Positions 1 to 7,627 of a stretch of DNA of 12,871 bases are shown in pieces. This stretch comes from Bacteroidota bacterium (GTDB lineage Bacteria > Bacteroidota > Bacteroidia > NS11-12g > UBA955). The DNA lies in the NCBI GenBank assembly GCA_947460045.1, contig CANHGC010000014.1, positions 1 through 12,871 on the forward strand. The letters are read 5' to 3'. Numbering within the stretch: position 1 is the stretch's first letter; every line of letters begins with the position of its first letter. The translations under genes were made by a program, and so were the position numbers. The notes under the pieces were generated by a model. That model saw nothing but the letters and a program-made list of their open reading frames with translations, did no database searches and was not told the DNA's origin.

Positions 1-546
1 TATATGTCCCATCGTACCCGCAAACCCATGTTCGTTAGGTGTGCAATACTGCGAACCGATGGCCTGCGCCGCATCCTCAACCACAAACAATTTATATTTT
101 TTGGCCAAAGCCATCAACGGCTCCATCGACACCATCTGTCCGTACAAATGAACCGGTGCTATCGCCCGCGTATTTTGAGAAATCAACGCCTCAACCGCAG
201 AAACATCCATCAAAAAAGTAGCGGGATCCACATCCACAAATACTGGCCTGAGTTCCAGCAAATGCAACACTTCGGCCAAGGCGGCATAGGAAAACGCCGG
301 CGTGATGACCTCACTGCCTTTGGGCAATCCCAACGACATGAAAGCCAATTGCAATGCATCGGTGCCGTTGGCGCAAGATATCACGTGTTTTACCGCGTAT
401 TTCTCGGCCAAAGCCTTTTCAAATTCTTTCACGGCAGCACCCTGAATGAAATCGCCATCCAACAATACCTGCTTCATCGCTTGATCAATATCAAACGACA
501 AACGGGCATATTGCGCCTGGAGGTCAACCATTTTTATGCTGCGCAT
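1..546 (-). CDS. DegT/DnrJ/EryC1/StrS-family PLP-dependent sugar aminotransferase (3' end beyond window)
   Basis: The 182 visible codons are the N-terminal half of a DegT/DnrJ/EryC1/StrS aminotransferase, a fold-type I PLP enzyme that usually moves an amino group onto a nucleotide-linked keto-sugar for surface polysaccharide or glycan synthesis. Seen: the family opening IKMVDLQAQY (residues 4-13), the PLP-phosphate region CANGTDALQLAF (58-69), TPAFSYAA (82-89), PVHLYGQM (131-138) and VVEDAAQAIGS (155-165), whose Asp158 should contact the PLP pyridine nitrogen. The last codons read GTMGHI. The Schiff-base lysine would come shortly after and is outside the window. The start at 546 gives the MRSIKMVDL opening seen in relatives; an in-frame ATG at 531 is the alternative. 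The gene lies 41 bases after rlmB on the same strand, with a -7-like box in the gap. The exact sugar substrate cannot be told. Confidence 0.9.
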   Translation of the reverse strand, partial: MRSIKMVDLQAQYARLSFDIDQAMKQVLLDGDFIQGAAVKEFEKALAEKYAVKHVISCANGTDALQLAFMSLGLPKGSEVITPAFSYAALAEVLHLLELRPVFVDVDPATFLMDVSAVEALISQNTRAIAPVHLYGQMVSMEPLMALAKKYKLFVVEDAAQAIGSQYCTPNEHGFAGTMGHI

Positions 547-554
547 AACTACCG

Positions 555-562
555 CAAAATTA
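555..562 (-). promoter_or_regulatory. Putative Bacteroidota -7 promoter box for the aminotransferase gene
   Basis: Read on the minus strand this is TAATTTTG, a full match to the Bacteroidota primary sigma -7 consensus TAnnTTTG. It sits between the rlmB stop and the aminotransferase ATG at 546, leaving 8 bases. TTG triplets lie upstream at spacings of 15 and 22 bases, neither at the usual distance of about 19, so the -33 half is weak. It would let the aminotransferase be transcribed independently of rlmB. Confidence 0.4.
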
Positions 563-587
563 ATGGATTAGAATATCCAATAGCCAA

Positions 588-1343
588 TTATTTGGCACGC
601 TGACGAACCACTTCGTAAGTGATTACCCCGGCCGCCACAGATACGTTCAACGAACCCACCCCTTTGGCTGAAAGAGGGATTTTCACATGGGCGTCGCACA
701 ACTTCCAAGTATCGTTACTCAAACCGGTTTCTTCATCACCCATCACCACCGCCACCGGACCACTTAAATCGGCATCAAACAAAGCCTCCGACGTTTTTTC
801 CGTGGCACCCACAATTTTCAAACCGCTGTTCTTCAACATTTTGATGCTTCCATAGAGTGATTGCGTTCTGCAAACGGGGATCTTCATCAAAGCCCCCGCC
901 GAAGTTCTAACAGCATCGGCACTCAAAGGCGCAGATCCTTTCTCTGGCACCAAAATACCATGCACACCGGCGCATGCGGCGGTTCTGGCGATTGCCCCAA
1001 AATTTCTCACATCGGTTACCCCGTCCAAAATCAAAATAAAGGGATCCTCACCCGCTTCAAAAGCGTTGGCAACCACAGTATCCAAATCGGCGAAATCCAC
1101 TGAACTCACCGAAATCACCACGCCTTGGTGGTTTCCTTTCACCAAAGCATTCAATTTGGCCGTGGGCACTTGCTTCCAAATCAAGTTCTTGGCGCGCAAC
1201 AAAGGCAGCAAATCTTTCAACTGACCTTGCAACACACCCTCTTGCAACCATACTTTGTCAACCGTTCTACCCGATTGCAATGCCTCCAATACGGGATGTA
1301 TCCCGTACACAAAAGCGTCTTTTTCTTTTTGTCTGAATTCCAT
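588..1343 (-). CDS. rlmB: 23S rRNA (guanosine-2'-O)-methyltransferase RlmB, SpoU/TrmH family
   Basis: This 251-residue protein is a SPOUT methyltransferase that uses S-adenosylmethionine to methylate a ribose 2'-OH, in the RlmB lineage on guanosine 2251 (E. coli numbering) of 23S rRNA. Residues about 8-80 form the L30e-like substrate-binding domain (FVYGIHPVLEAL at 11-22). The catalytic SpoU domain follows, with motif 1 NFGAIARTA (114-122, Asn114 and Arg120), motif 2 VMGDEETGLS (200-209) and motif 3 SLNVSVAAGV (231-240), which forms the knotted cofactor pocket. Length is normal for the family. Motif 2 has Asp203 where many members have Ser or Asn. The gene starts 47 bases after the DUF2723 gene, with a GC hairpin in between, and is followed after 41 bases by the aminotransferase. 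Assignment to RlmB rather than another TrmH-family enzyme rests on the N-terminal domain and the motifs. Confidence 0.92.
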   Translation of the reverse strand: MEFRQKEKDAFVYGIHPVLEALQSGRTVDKVWLQEGVLQGQLKDLLPLLRAKNLIWKQVPTAKLNALVKGNHQGVVISVSSVDFADLDTVVANAFEAGEDPFILILDGVTDVRNFGAIARTAACAGVHGILVPEKGSAPLSADAVRTSAGALMKIPVCRTQSLYGSIKMLKNSGLKIVGATEKTSEALFDADLSGPVAVVMGDEETGLSNDTWKLCDAHVKIPLSAKGVGSLNVSVAAGVITYEVVRQRAK

Positions 1344-1353
1344 ATAAACAAGT

Positions 1354-1373
1354 GTCCCGCCTAGCGGCGGGAC
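1354..1373 (-). terminator. Perfect 8-bp GC-rich hairpin between the DUF2723 gene and rlmB
   Basis: GTCCCGCC and GGCGGGAC form a perfect 8-base inverted repeat around a 4-base TAGC loop, 17 bases after the stop codon of the DUF2723 gene and 10 bases before the rlmB ATG. On the minus strand it is followed by ACTTGTTTAT, a poor U-tract; on the plus strand by CTCTTTTC, somewhat better. It could be a weak intrinsic terminator for the upstream gene or a structured leader for rlmB. The structure is clear from the sequence; the function is inferred. Confidence 0.45.
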
Positions 1374-1390
1374 CTCTTTTCATCGTTTTG

Positions 1391-4300
1391 TTAAATCCCT
1401 GAACCCCGCTGTTTGTATTCAGCCGCCCAGTCCTTCTTACCCAATCGCTCACATTCCGCAGCGATGTTTTTCAAAATTTCACCGCTCATTTGTACCTCGC
1501 GAGCACCAAACATCTGGTCCTCCCACTTCACAAAATAGGTTCCGTATTGTACGCAATCTTTCACGGCCATATCGAGCACCTTTTTCGCATTTACCTCATC
1601 GCCCAATTCCAACAATATGATACCGAAATCCGCTTTATACTCTTTGCGCATAGGCATCACCTCCTCAGGAATTTCGATCAAAATATGATTCAACACCTCA
1701 ACGGCACGCTTGCGGTACACCGCCAAAGAATCCTTCTCCCTCAACATGTAATCATCCACAGAGCGATACCCTTCAGGCACCGGAGCCCCTGCAACACCCA
1801 CCTTGGCAATTTGTTCTTTGTATTGCTCGTAAGTCTTGATTTTGCTCAAATACGTCCTCGCCAACAACATACTCATCTGCTGCAAATCACCAGGTACATA
1901 GGCCGCCTTGTCATCCAAGAAGAAGTTCTTCTTTTCCTTCATGCCATAGTACTTGAAGTTTTTCACCAAGTTAGAATACATTTTATAATCCGCAACGCGC
2001 TGGGGCTGACGGCTGCTAGAGCCACCTTTGATCGGTACCAACTTGTACACCAAACCCTCCAACTGCAAATAATCGTTCATGTCGAAGAAATCATAACCAC
2101 TCACGCTGGTGAAATAGATCGGACGTTTCCAACCCGTTTTCGCGTTTTGAGTAAGCAAATCCATGAACAACAAGTCGCCTTTTGAAATGTAAGAACCACC
2201 CAATGAATATTCGATGCGATCCACCACTGAAGCCGTATCCTTCGGAGCCACCAAACCTGAGGCAATCACCGATTTGCGATCCACTGGGAACCACACTTTT
2301 CTCGCACGGAAATAGTTGCGATCCACACCCTTTTTGTTTTCTGCCAATACCTGCTTAATGGCATCATCCAAACGAGTGATACTGCCTTCTTCAGATTGTA
2401 TTTCTATACCGCCCTCGAAGCTACCCGTTTGCAAATCTTCCTTCGTTAAGCTCAATGGCAATGGCTCAGATTCGTACACCTTATCCAACAACACACTGCT
2501 ATACCAATCGGTAGGCAACAAACTCTGGTTGATGATACGAACATCCGTACGAATGCCTTCCACGTTCTGCGCATACCACAAAGGATAAGTATCGTTGTCG
2601 CCATTACAGAACAACACCGCATTGGGCTCCAAATTTTCTAGGAAGTTCTTAGCCATATCAATACCAATGGTTCTACCGCTGCGATCGTGATCGTCCCAGT
2701 TTTGGTAACCCATATTCACAGGCACCAAAAGCACCGCAGCAGCTGTAGCCACCATCGCACTCTTGCCACCCAATCGCTTCTGAAGCATATCGGCCAAAGC
2801 CAATACTCCCAAGCCCACCCAAATACAGAACGTTTGGAACGAACCCACCAACGCATAGTCACGCTCACGTGGCTCGTAAGGCGGCTGGTTCATGTACACG
2901 TTGATCAATATCCCCGTGAACAAAAACAATGTCATAACCAACCAAAAATCGTATTTGCGCTTTTTCAAGTGCATCAACAATCCCAAAATCCCCAACAACA
3001 ATGGCAAGAAGAAATAGGCATTCTTCGCCTTTTGGTTCTTATAATAATCGGGCATGCCATCTGATGGGCCCACCACAAAGCGATCCACAAAAGGAATCCC
3101 ACTGTACCAGTTTCCATCGAATCGGGTATTGCCCATCACCGCCTGCTGGTCGTTGAACCTACCCACGAAATTCCACATGAAATATCGCAAATACATGTAC
3201 CTCAACTGATAGCCAAAGAAATATTGCAAATTGTTGCCAAACGATGGCTTCTGATAATTCAAATACTGCAACTCCTGCTGCTCCTCCTCGGTTAACGTGC
3301 GTTGCTGACTCATACCCTGCAACTCATCGATGCGATTTTGCACGTCAGTCATGCCACCATAATCCCTAAATCCACGGGCGTCGTTGGGCTTGTTGCTCTT
3401 ACCCATACGAGGGAACAACGTCATGTACTCTTCAGGATACGTGTAATCAAAATTGTCGCCACCTTCTTCGTAACGATCTTTGCCCTTGAAACGCTTCTTG
3501 CCAATCACCTTGTAACCACTCTCCGGTGCGTTGAAATACGGACCATACATCAATGGACGGTCGCCATATTGCTCACGGGTGATGTATCCATAAAACTTGT
3601 AAGGGTCCTCAGGGTTGTTCATGTCGATGGAAGGATTCGCCATAGAACGAACAATCACCATCGCATAGGATGAATAGCCCAACACCACAAACGAAGCAGC
3701 CATCACAATCACATTCCAATTTCTGCGGCCGGTTTTGTGCGTGAAATACAACAAGTAACCCGCCAATCCCAATATCAATATCACCGCAGCCACTGATCCG
3801 CTATAGAAGGCCTGACCAAAGTCGTTCACAAACATGCGATCCATCGTGGCCAACAACCAGGGAATACCTGGGTAAACAATCTTCATTACAAAGCCCAATG
3901 CCAATACCGATGCGCCCAATGCCATGATAATTCCATTGCGCGTTACACTGTACTTTCTGAAATAATACGCCAAGCAAACCGTTGGTATCACCAACAAGTT
4001 CAACATGTGCGTACCCAATGCCAATCCAATCAAGAAGGCAATGAAAACCATCCAACGGTCGGCACCAATATCGTCTGCAGACTTCCACCAACGCAATACA
4101 GCCCAGAACGACAAAGCCGTAAAGAACGAGCTCAATGCGTATACTTCCGATTCAACGGCGCTGAACCAAAAGCTATCGATGAACGTATTGGTTAAAGCAG
4201 CAACAGTGCCCGCACCCAACACCAACAACAACTTGTGCTGATTGTCTTCGTCTACCATGCGCTCCGCAAAATACGTGGTGATCCAAAACGTGAACATCAC

Positions 4301-4567
4301 CGTGCCCGCACTGGCCACAGCACTCAACATATTGATCCAAAATCCCACCATTTCCGGCGATGACGCCATCAGTGAAAACAACCTGCCTATCATCAAAAAC
4401 AAAGGCGCCCCAGGCGGGTGAACCACTTGCAGTTTGTACGCCGCACTGGCAAATTCACCACAGTCCCAAAGACTTACACTTTGCTCCAATGTAAGGGTGT
4501 ACACGGCCAAGGCGATGACAAACATCACCCATCCCATGATGCGATTTAAACGAGAAAAAGAATTCAT
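1391..4567 (-). CDS. DUF2723 multi-pass membrane protein (TMEM260-like putative glycosyltransferase)
   Basis: This 1058-residue inner-membrane protein begins with a DUF2723 domain. A first membrane segment (about 11-27) is followed by an outward loop, SLWDCGEFASAAYKLQ (32-47), then HPPG (50-53). The acidic pair Asp35/Glu38 matches the D-x-G-E region of the eukaryotic relative TMEM260, an O-mannosyltransferase with a GT-C-type layout. About nine hydrophobic segments fill residues 11-305. A polar segment (about 310-510) follows, with YITREQYGDRPL (328-339), then further membrane helices (about 518-620, with PPYEPRERDYALVGSF at 562-577). A large soluble C-terminal part (about 625-1058) contains FCNGDNDTYPLWYAQN (653-668). 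This architecture is common in Bacteroidota. A role in moving a lipid-linked sugar onto secreted proteins or glycans is inferred from the family and is not shown here. It lies 64 bases after gltX on the same strand; a near-match to the -7 consensus (TATTTTCG, 4613-4606) lies in that gap. Confidence 0.85.
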   Translation of the reverse strand: MNSFSRLNRIMGWVMFVIALAVYTLTLEQSVSLWDCGEFASAAYKLQVVHPPGAPLFLMIGRLFSLMASSPEMVGFWINMLSAVASAGTVMFTFWITTYFAERMVDEDNQHKLLLVLGAGTVAALTNTFIDSFWFSAVESEVYALSSFFTALSFWAVLRWWKSADDIGADRWMVFIAFLIGLALGTHMLNLLVIPTVCLAYYFRKYSVTRNGIIMALGASVLALGFVMKIVYPGIPWLLATMDRMFVNDFGQAFYSGSVAAVILILGLAGYLLYFTHKTGRRNWNVIVMAASFVVLGYSSYAMVIVRSMANPSIDMNNPEDPYKFYGYITREQYGDRPLMYGPYFNAPESGYKVIGKKRFKGKDRYEEGGDNFDYTYPEEYMTLFPRMGKSNKPNDARGFRDYGGMTDVQNRIDELQGMSQQRTLTEEEQQELQYLNYQKPSFGNNLQYFFGYQLRYMYLRYFMWNFVGRFNDQQAVMGNTRFDGNWYSGIPFVDRFVVGPSDGMPDYYKNQKAKNAYFFLPLLLGILGLLMHLKKRKYDFWLVMTLFLFTGILINVYMNQPPYEPRERDYALVGSFQTFCIWVGLGVLALADMLQKRLGGKSAMVATAAAVLLVPVNMGYQNWDDHDRSGRTIGIDMAKNFLENLEPNAVLFCNGDNDTYPLWYAQNVEGIRTDVRIINQSLLPTDWYSSVLLDKVYESEPLPLSLTKEDLQTGSFEGGIEIQSEEGSITRLDDAIKQVLAENKKGVDRNYFRARKVWFPVDRKSVIASGLVAPKDTASVVDRIEYSLGGSYISKGDLLFMDLLTQNAKTGWKRPIYFTSVSGYDFFDMNDYLQLEGLVYKLVPIKGGSSSRQPQRVADYKMYSNLVKNFKYYGMKEKKNFFLDDKAAYVPGDLQQMSMLLARTYLSKIKTYEQYKEQIAKVGVAGAPVPEGYRSVDDYMLREKDSLAVYRKRAVEVLNHILIEIPEEVMPMRKEYKADFGIILLELGDEVNAKKVLDMAVKDCVQYGTYFVKWEDQMFGAREVQMSGEILKNIAAECERLGKKDWAAEYKQRGSGI

Positions 4568-4631
4568 TATCGATTCAACTAGTTAGTTACAATTTGATTT
4601 AAAGGCGAAAATAGGGATAATAAACAATAAA

Positions 4632-6176
4632 TTAAGCGACAGCAGGCTGAATCTTCGCGGCCGCTTCACGCAAACGTGGCAGCACATAATCCTTGCCAAT
4701 CAAGGCAATCATGTCCCAAATGGGCGGACCCATGGGCGCGCCGCTCACCGCCACACGCAAAGGCTGTAAAACCTCACCCGTTTTGATGCCCGCCGTTTCA
4801 CAATACTGTTTGAATGCATTTTCATACAATTCCGCCGCTGCATCCGCCGCCAATCCCTCAAACGCCTGTGCCAAACCCAAAATGTGCGTGTTCGTTTCAG
4901 CTTTCCACTTCTTGCGAACCACCTCTTGGTCGTATTCCTTGGGCGCTTCAAAGAAATAATATCCCTCTTCCACCACGTCCTTGGCAAATTGCACCTTCTC
5001 GCGCATCAACACCACAACCTGTTCCACGTATTCCTGACAAACATCGTAGCCCTTCGCTTCAATCATGGGCTTCAATATTTCGTATTGCTCATTCAATGGT
5101 TTCTGTTGCAAATATTGCTGATTGAACCACAAAGCCTTTTGCAAATCAAACTTCGCCCCGCTCTTGCTCACCCGCTCCAAACTAAATTCGGCAATGAGAT
5201 CCTCCATGGAGAACATTTCCTGGTTTCCACTCGGGTGCCATCCCAACAACGCCAACATATTCGTCACCGCCTCTGGGTAATAGCCACTCTCCTTATATCC
5301 ACTGCTCACCTCATTCGTTTTTGGATCCGTCCACTGCAATGGGAACACCGGGAATCCCAAACGATCGCCATCGCGCTTACTCAACTTTCCATTGCCTTCA
5401 GGCTTCAACAACAAAGGCAAATGCGCAAACTGTGGCATCACCTCTTCCCAACCCAAATAACGATATAACATCACGTGCAATGGCGCACTCGGCAACCACT
5501 CCTCACCGCGAATCACATGGCTGATACCCATCAAATAATCATCCACCACATTGGCCAAATGATACGTGGGCATGCCATCGCCCTTCAATAAAACTTTATC
5601 GTCCATCGTAGACGTATTCACAACCACCCAACCGCGAATCACATCGTGAAATCTTACCTCTTCTTTTCGAGGCAATTTGATGCGAATCACATAGTTATCG
5701 CCCCGCTCCAACCTGGCCTTCACCTCATCGGCTGGCAAAGTGAGAGAGTTTTTCATGCTCATCCTACTCACCGAATCATAAGCAGGCTGCATCTTGCTGG
5801 CTTCCAATCGCTTACGCATCTGTTCGATGTCCTCCTCCGTATCAAACGCATAATACGCATACCCCTTTTCAATCATGTCGTACGCATACTGCGCATACAT
5901 TGGCTTGCGCTCGCTCTGACGGTAAGGCGCGTGCGGTCCGCCCTGCTCAATGCCCTCATCAATTTCAATACCCACCCACTTCAAACTTTCCATGATGTAT
6001 TGCTCAGCACCAGGCACAAAACGATTTTGGTCTGTGTCTTCGATGCGAAGAATCATGGTCCCCCCATGCTTGCGGGCCAATAAATAGTTGTACAATGCCG
6101 TACGAACACCACCAATGTGTAGGGGGCCGGTAGGACTAGGTGCAAAACGAACGCGGACAGGTCTTTCGGTACTCAT
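4632..6176 (-). CDS. gltX: Glutamyl-tRNA synthetase (class I)
   Basis: This 514-residue cytoplasmic enzyme attaches glutamate to tRNA-Glu using ATP. The N-terminal Rossmann domain opens with FAPSPTGPLHIGG (11-23), containing the class I HIGH motif as HIGG (20-23), then RIEDTDQNR (44-52). The second signature, KMSKS, appears as KLSKR at 264-268 in GNGKLSKRDG. The C-terminal helical part (about 330-510) is the anticodon-binding region. Length is close to the usual 480-510 residues. The start at 6176 is set by the conserved RVRFAPSPTG close behind it. The gene heads a leftward run towards the DUF2723 gene and diverges from the YqeY gene across 32 bases. A plausible -7 box lies 10 bases before the ATG. 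Whether the enzyme is discriminating or also charges tRNA-Gln cannot be told; no gatCAB genes are visible here. Confidence 0.97.
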   Translation of the reverse strand: MSTERPVRVRFAPSPTGPLHIGGVRTALYNYLLARKHGGTMILRIEDTDQNRFVPGAEQYIMESLKWVGIEIDEGIEQGGPHAPYRQSERKPMYAQYAYDMIEKGYAYYAFDTEEDIEQMRKRLEASKMQPAYDSVSRMSMKNSLTLPADEVKARLERGDNYVIRIKLPRKEEVRFHDVIRGWVVVNTSTMDDKVLLKGDGMPTYHLANVVDDYLMGISHVIRGEEWLPSAPLHVMLYRYLGWEEVMPQFAHLPLLLKPEGNGKLSKRDGDRLGFPVFPLQWTDPKTNEVSSGYKESGYYPEAVTNMLALLGWHPSGNQEMFSMEDLIAEFSLERVSKSGAKFDLQKALWFNQQYLQQKPLNEQYEILKPMIEAKGYDVCQEYVEQVVVLMREKVQFAKDVVEEGYYFFEAPKEYDQEVVRKKWKAETNTHILGLAQAFEGLAADAAAELYENAFKQYCETAGIKTGEVLQPLRVAVSGAPMGPPIWDMIALIGKDYVLPRLREAAAKIQPAVA

Positions 6177-6186
6177 AAAATCACTG

Positions 6187-6194
6187 CAAAGTTA
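6187..6194 (-). promoter_or_regulatory. Putative -7 promoter box for gltX
   Basis: Read on the minus strand this is TAACTTTG, a full match to TAnnTTTG, ending 10 bases before the gltX ATG. No TTG at about 19 bases further upstream was found, so the -33 element is degenerate or absent. The box lies back to back with the box for the divergent YqeY gene. Confidence 0.5.
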
Positions 6195-6196
6195 AC

Positions 6197-6204
6197 TATC
6201 TTTG
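6197..6204 (+). promoter_or_regulatory. Putative -7 promoter box for the YqeY-domain gene
   Basis: TATCTTTG fully matches TAnnTTTG and ends only 4 bases before the ATG at 6209. Transcription would therefore start at or within a base or two of the start codon, giving a leaderless message. No convincing -33 TTG precedes it. Confidence 0.5.
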
Positions 6205-6208
6205 CCGT

Positions 6209-6655
6209 ATGTCTTTGATAGAACAAATTAATGCGGGAATCATGACGGCCATGAAGGCCAAAGAACAAGATCGTTTGCGCGCCTTGAGAGGAATTAAAAG
6301 CGCATTTTTGTTGTTAAAAACCGCCGAAGGTGTGAGTGAAGTTACCGATGATATGTGCATCAAAGCCCTTCAAAAAATGGCCAAACAACGCAAAGACAGC
6401 CTCGATATTTTTGTGCAACAAGGCCGTGAAGACCTGGCCGTGATCGAACGCGCCGAATTGGCCGTGATCGAAAGTTTCTTGCCCGCACAAATGAGCGCCG
6501 AAGAAATCGAAGCCCAAGTGAAAGCCATCATCGCAGAAACAGGCGCCGCCGGCATGAAAGACCTAGGCAAAGTGATGCCCGCTGCCATGAAAGCCATGGG
6601 TGGCGTTGCCGATGGAAAACTCATCAGCGAAGCAGTAAAAAAACTGTTGGCGTAA
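6209..6655 (+). CDS. GatB/YqeY domain-containing protein
   Basis: This 148-residue soluble helical protein belongs to the GatB/YqeY family. It opens with MSLIEQINAGIMTAMKAK (1-18), then DRLRALRGIKSAF (21-33), which is typical. The end, GKVMPAAMKAMGGVADGKLI (119-138), matches the tail domain that in GatB helps the Asp/Glu-tRNA amidotransferase recognise tRNA. As a stand-alone protein its role is not established; tRNA binding is inferred from the family. It diverges from gltX, a pairing that fits a tRNA-related role but does not prove one. The start codon is supported by the family-typical N-terminus, even though it lies only 4 bases after a -7 box and has no ribosome binding site. It converges on the flavin reductase gene with a 36-base gap. 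Confidence 0.93.
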   Translation: MSLIEQINAGIMTAMKAKEQDRLRALRGIKSAFLLLKTAEGVSEVTDDMCIKALQKMAKQRKDSLDIFVQQGREDLAVIERAELAVIESFLPAQMSAEEIEAQVKAIIAETGAAGMKDLGKVMPAAMKAMGGVADGKLISEAVKKLLA

Positions 6656-6665
6656 ATTATTTCTC

Positions 6666-6682
6666 TGGGCGATTTTAGCCCA
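6666..6682. terminator. Weak hairpin between convergent genes
   Basis: TGGGC and GCCCA form a 5-base stem around a 7-base AT-rich loop in the 36-base gap between two convergent stop codons. On the plus strand it is followed by AAAATTACC rather than a T-run, and on the minus strand by GAGAAATAATTT. It may help end transcription from either side, but a stem this short could be chance. Confidence 0.25.
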
Positions 6683-6691
6683 AAATTACCA

Positions 6692-7588
6692 TCACAGCAG
6701 CAACAAAGCCGCTGCTTCCCTCACCCGATTGTGCAACATCAGCGCAACCGCGGCCGTTTGCTTGGCAGACTCATTCATCGCTTGGACCTCTTTGCCATCG
6801 ATCAAATGATGCGCTTCCAAAAAGTCTATGGCTGCCAACTTTTCATCCTCCGTGGGCCATCCCAACAACCCCGATAACTGTCCCAACTGATTGGCAGTGA
6901 GAATTTCACTCTCCCGAACACTCAACGGCAATGCGTCGTAACCAATGGTGTGCTGCATGGGTTGCGACAATTCAAACATACTGTCGCGATCAGGCAAACA
7001 ATACCACGAACCACCCATTCTGCCCACCAAATTCATTTTAAACGGATCGATTTTGCCATCGTCGCCCAAAACCGAGGCCTTCACATGCATTTTCAACACC
7101 TGGGCCATAATCAGTTTCCCTGATCCACCCCCATCGCCAAACTCCTTGATATCAATCACCTTACACTCAATTTGTACCGGCGATTCGGCCACCCTGAAAG
7201 GCTTCACCAGCTCCGATGCCACCGGCGTAAAACCCGCCTTTTCAAATTCACTCACCCCATGCTCCCATGGCGCCGCCGCAACATTCATCTGCTCCACCAT
7301 GGAATAACTCACCACGTTCACCACCACCTCCGGAACCGCCTTCGCATTCAAATACGTTTGCTTCGGATTGCCATCCCTCCCACTGTTGTTGGGCGAAAAT
7401 ACCACCACCGGCGGATTCGCACTCACCACATTGAAAAAACTGAAAGGTGCCAAATTAGGACGGCCTTCAAGATCAATGGTACTGGCAAAACAAATGGGCC
7501 TCGGACTCACGCTACCCAACAAAAACTGATGTAACTGCGGCAAAGGCGTATTCGCCGGATCAATCTCAATGTACTCGGTTTCAGTCAT
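6692..7588 (-). CDS. Flavin reductase family (flavoredoxin-like) FMN-binding protein
   Basis: This 298-residue cytoplasmic protein has a split-barrel flavin-binding fold at about 15-205. Seen: GSVSPRPICFAST (25-37), the FMN-phosphate region NLAPFSFFNVVSANPP (45-60) and FSPNNSGRDGNPKQT (64-78), which together are typical of the DIM6/NTAB flavin reductase group. Residues 187-196 (LVGRMGGSWY) close the domain. A helical tail of about 90 residues follows, rich in Ala and Leu and ending in four Leu. It makes the protein longer than the roughly 200-residue minimal family members; similar lengths occur in Bacteroidota. It may reduce flavin or use bound FMN to oxidise another substrate; the physiological partner is unknown. 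It follows ribBA on the same strand by 39 bases with no obvious promoter in the gap, so the two are probably co-transcribed, linking flavin supply with a flavin-binding protein. Confidence 0.88.
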   Translation of the reverse strand: MTETEYIEIDPANTPLPQLHQFLLGSVSPRPICFASTIDLEGRPNLAPFSFFNVVSANPPVVVFSPNNSGRDGNPKQTYLNAKAVPEVVVNVVSYSMVEQMNVAAAPWEHGVSEFEKAGFTPVASELVKPFRVAESPVQIECKVIDIKEFGDGGGSGKLIMAQVLKMHVKASVLGDDGKIDPFKMNLVGRMGGSWYCLPDRDSMFELSQPMQHTIGYDALPLSVRESEILTANQLGQLSGLLGWPTEDEKLAAIDFLEAHHLIDGKEVQAMNESAKQTAAVALMLHNRVREAAALLLL

Positions 7589-7627
7589 GGTTTTCAGTAA
7601 TGGTCAATGTGTATGTATTCAAATTGA

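Noticed and set aside
4..603. A 199-codon open frame on the plus strand opposite the aminotransferase
   Set aside because: The minus-strand translation shows clear DegT-family motifs through the same bases; the plus frame has low-complexity, family-less sequence.
1490..2185. A 231-codon open frame on the plus strand inside the DUF2723 gene
   Set aside because: It is fully contained in the antisense of a long conserved gene and has no recognisable domain or promoter.
4606..4613. TATTTTCG as a promoter box for the DUF2723 gene
   Set aside because: It has one mismatch in the core TTTG and no TTG at a suitable distance, so it is mentioned only in the gene entry and not listed as a feature.
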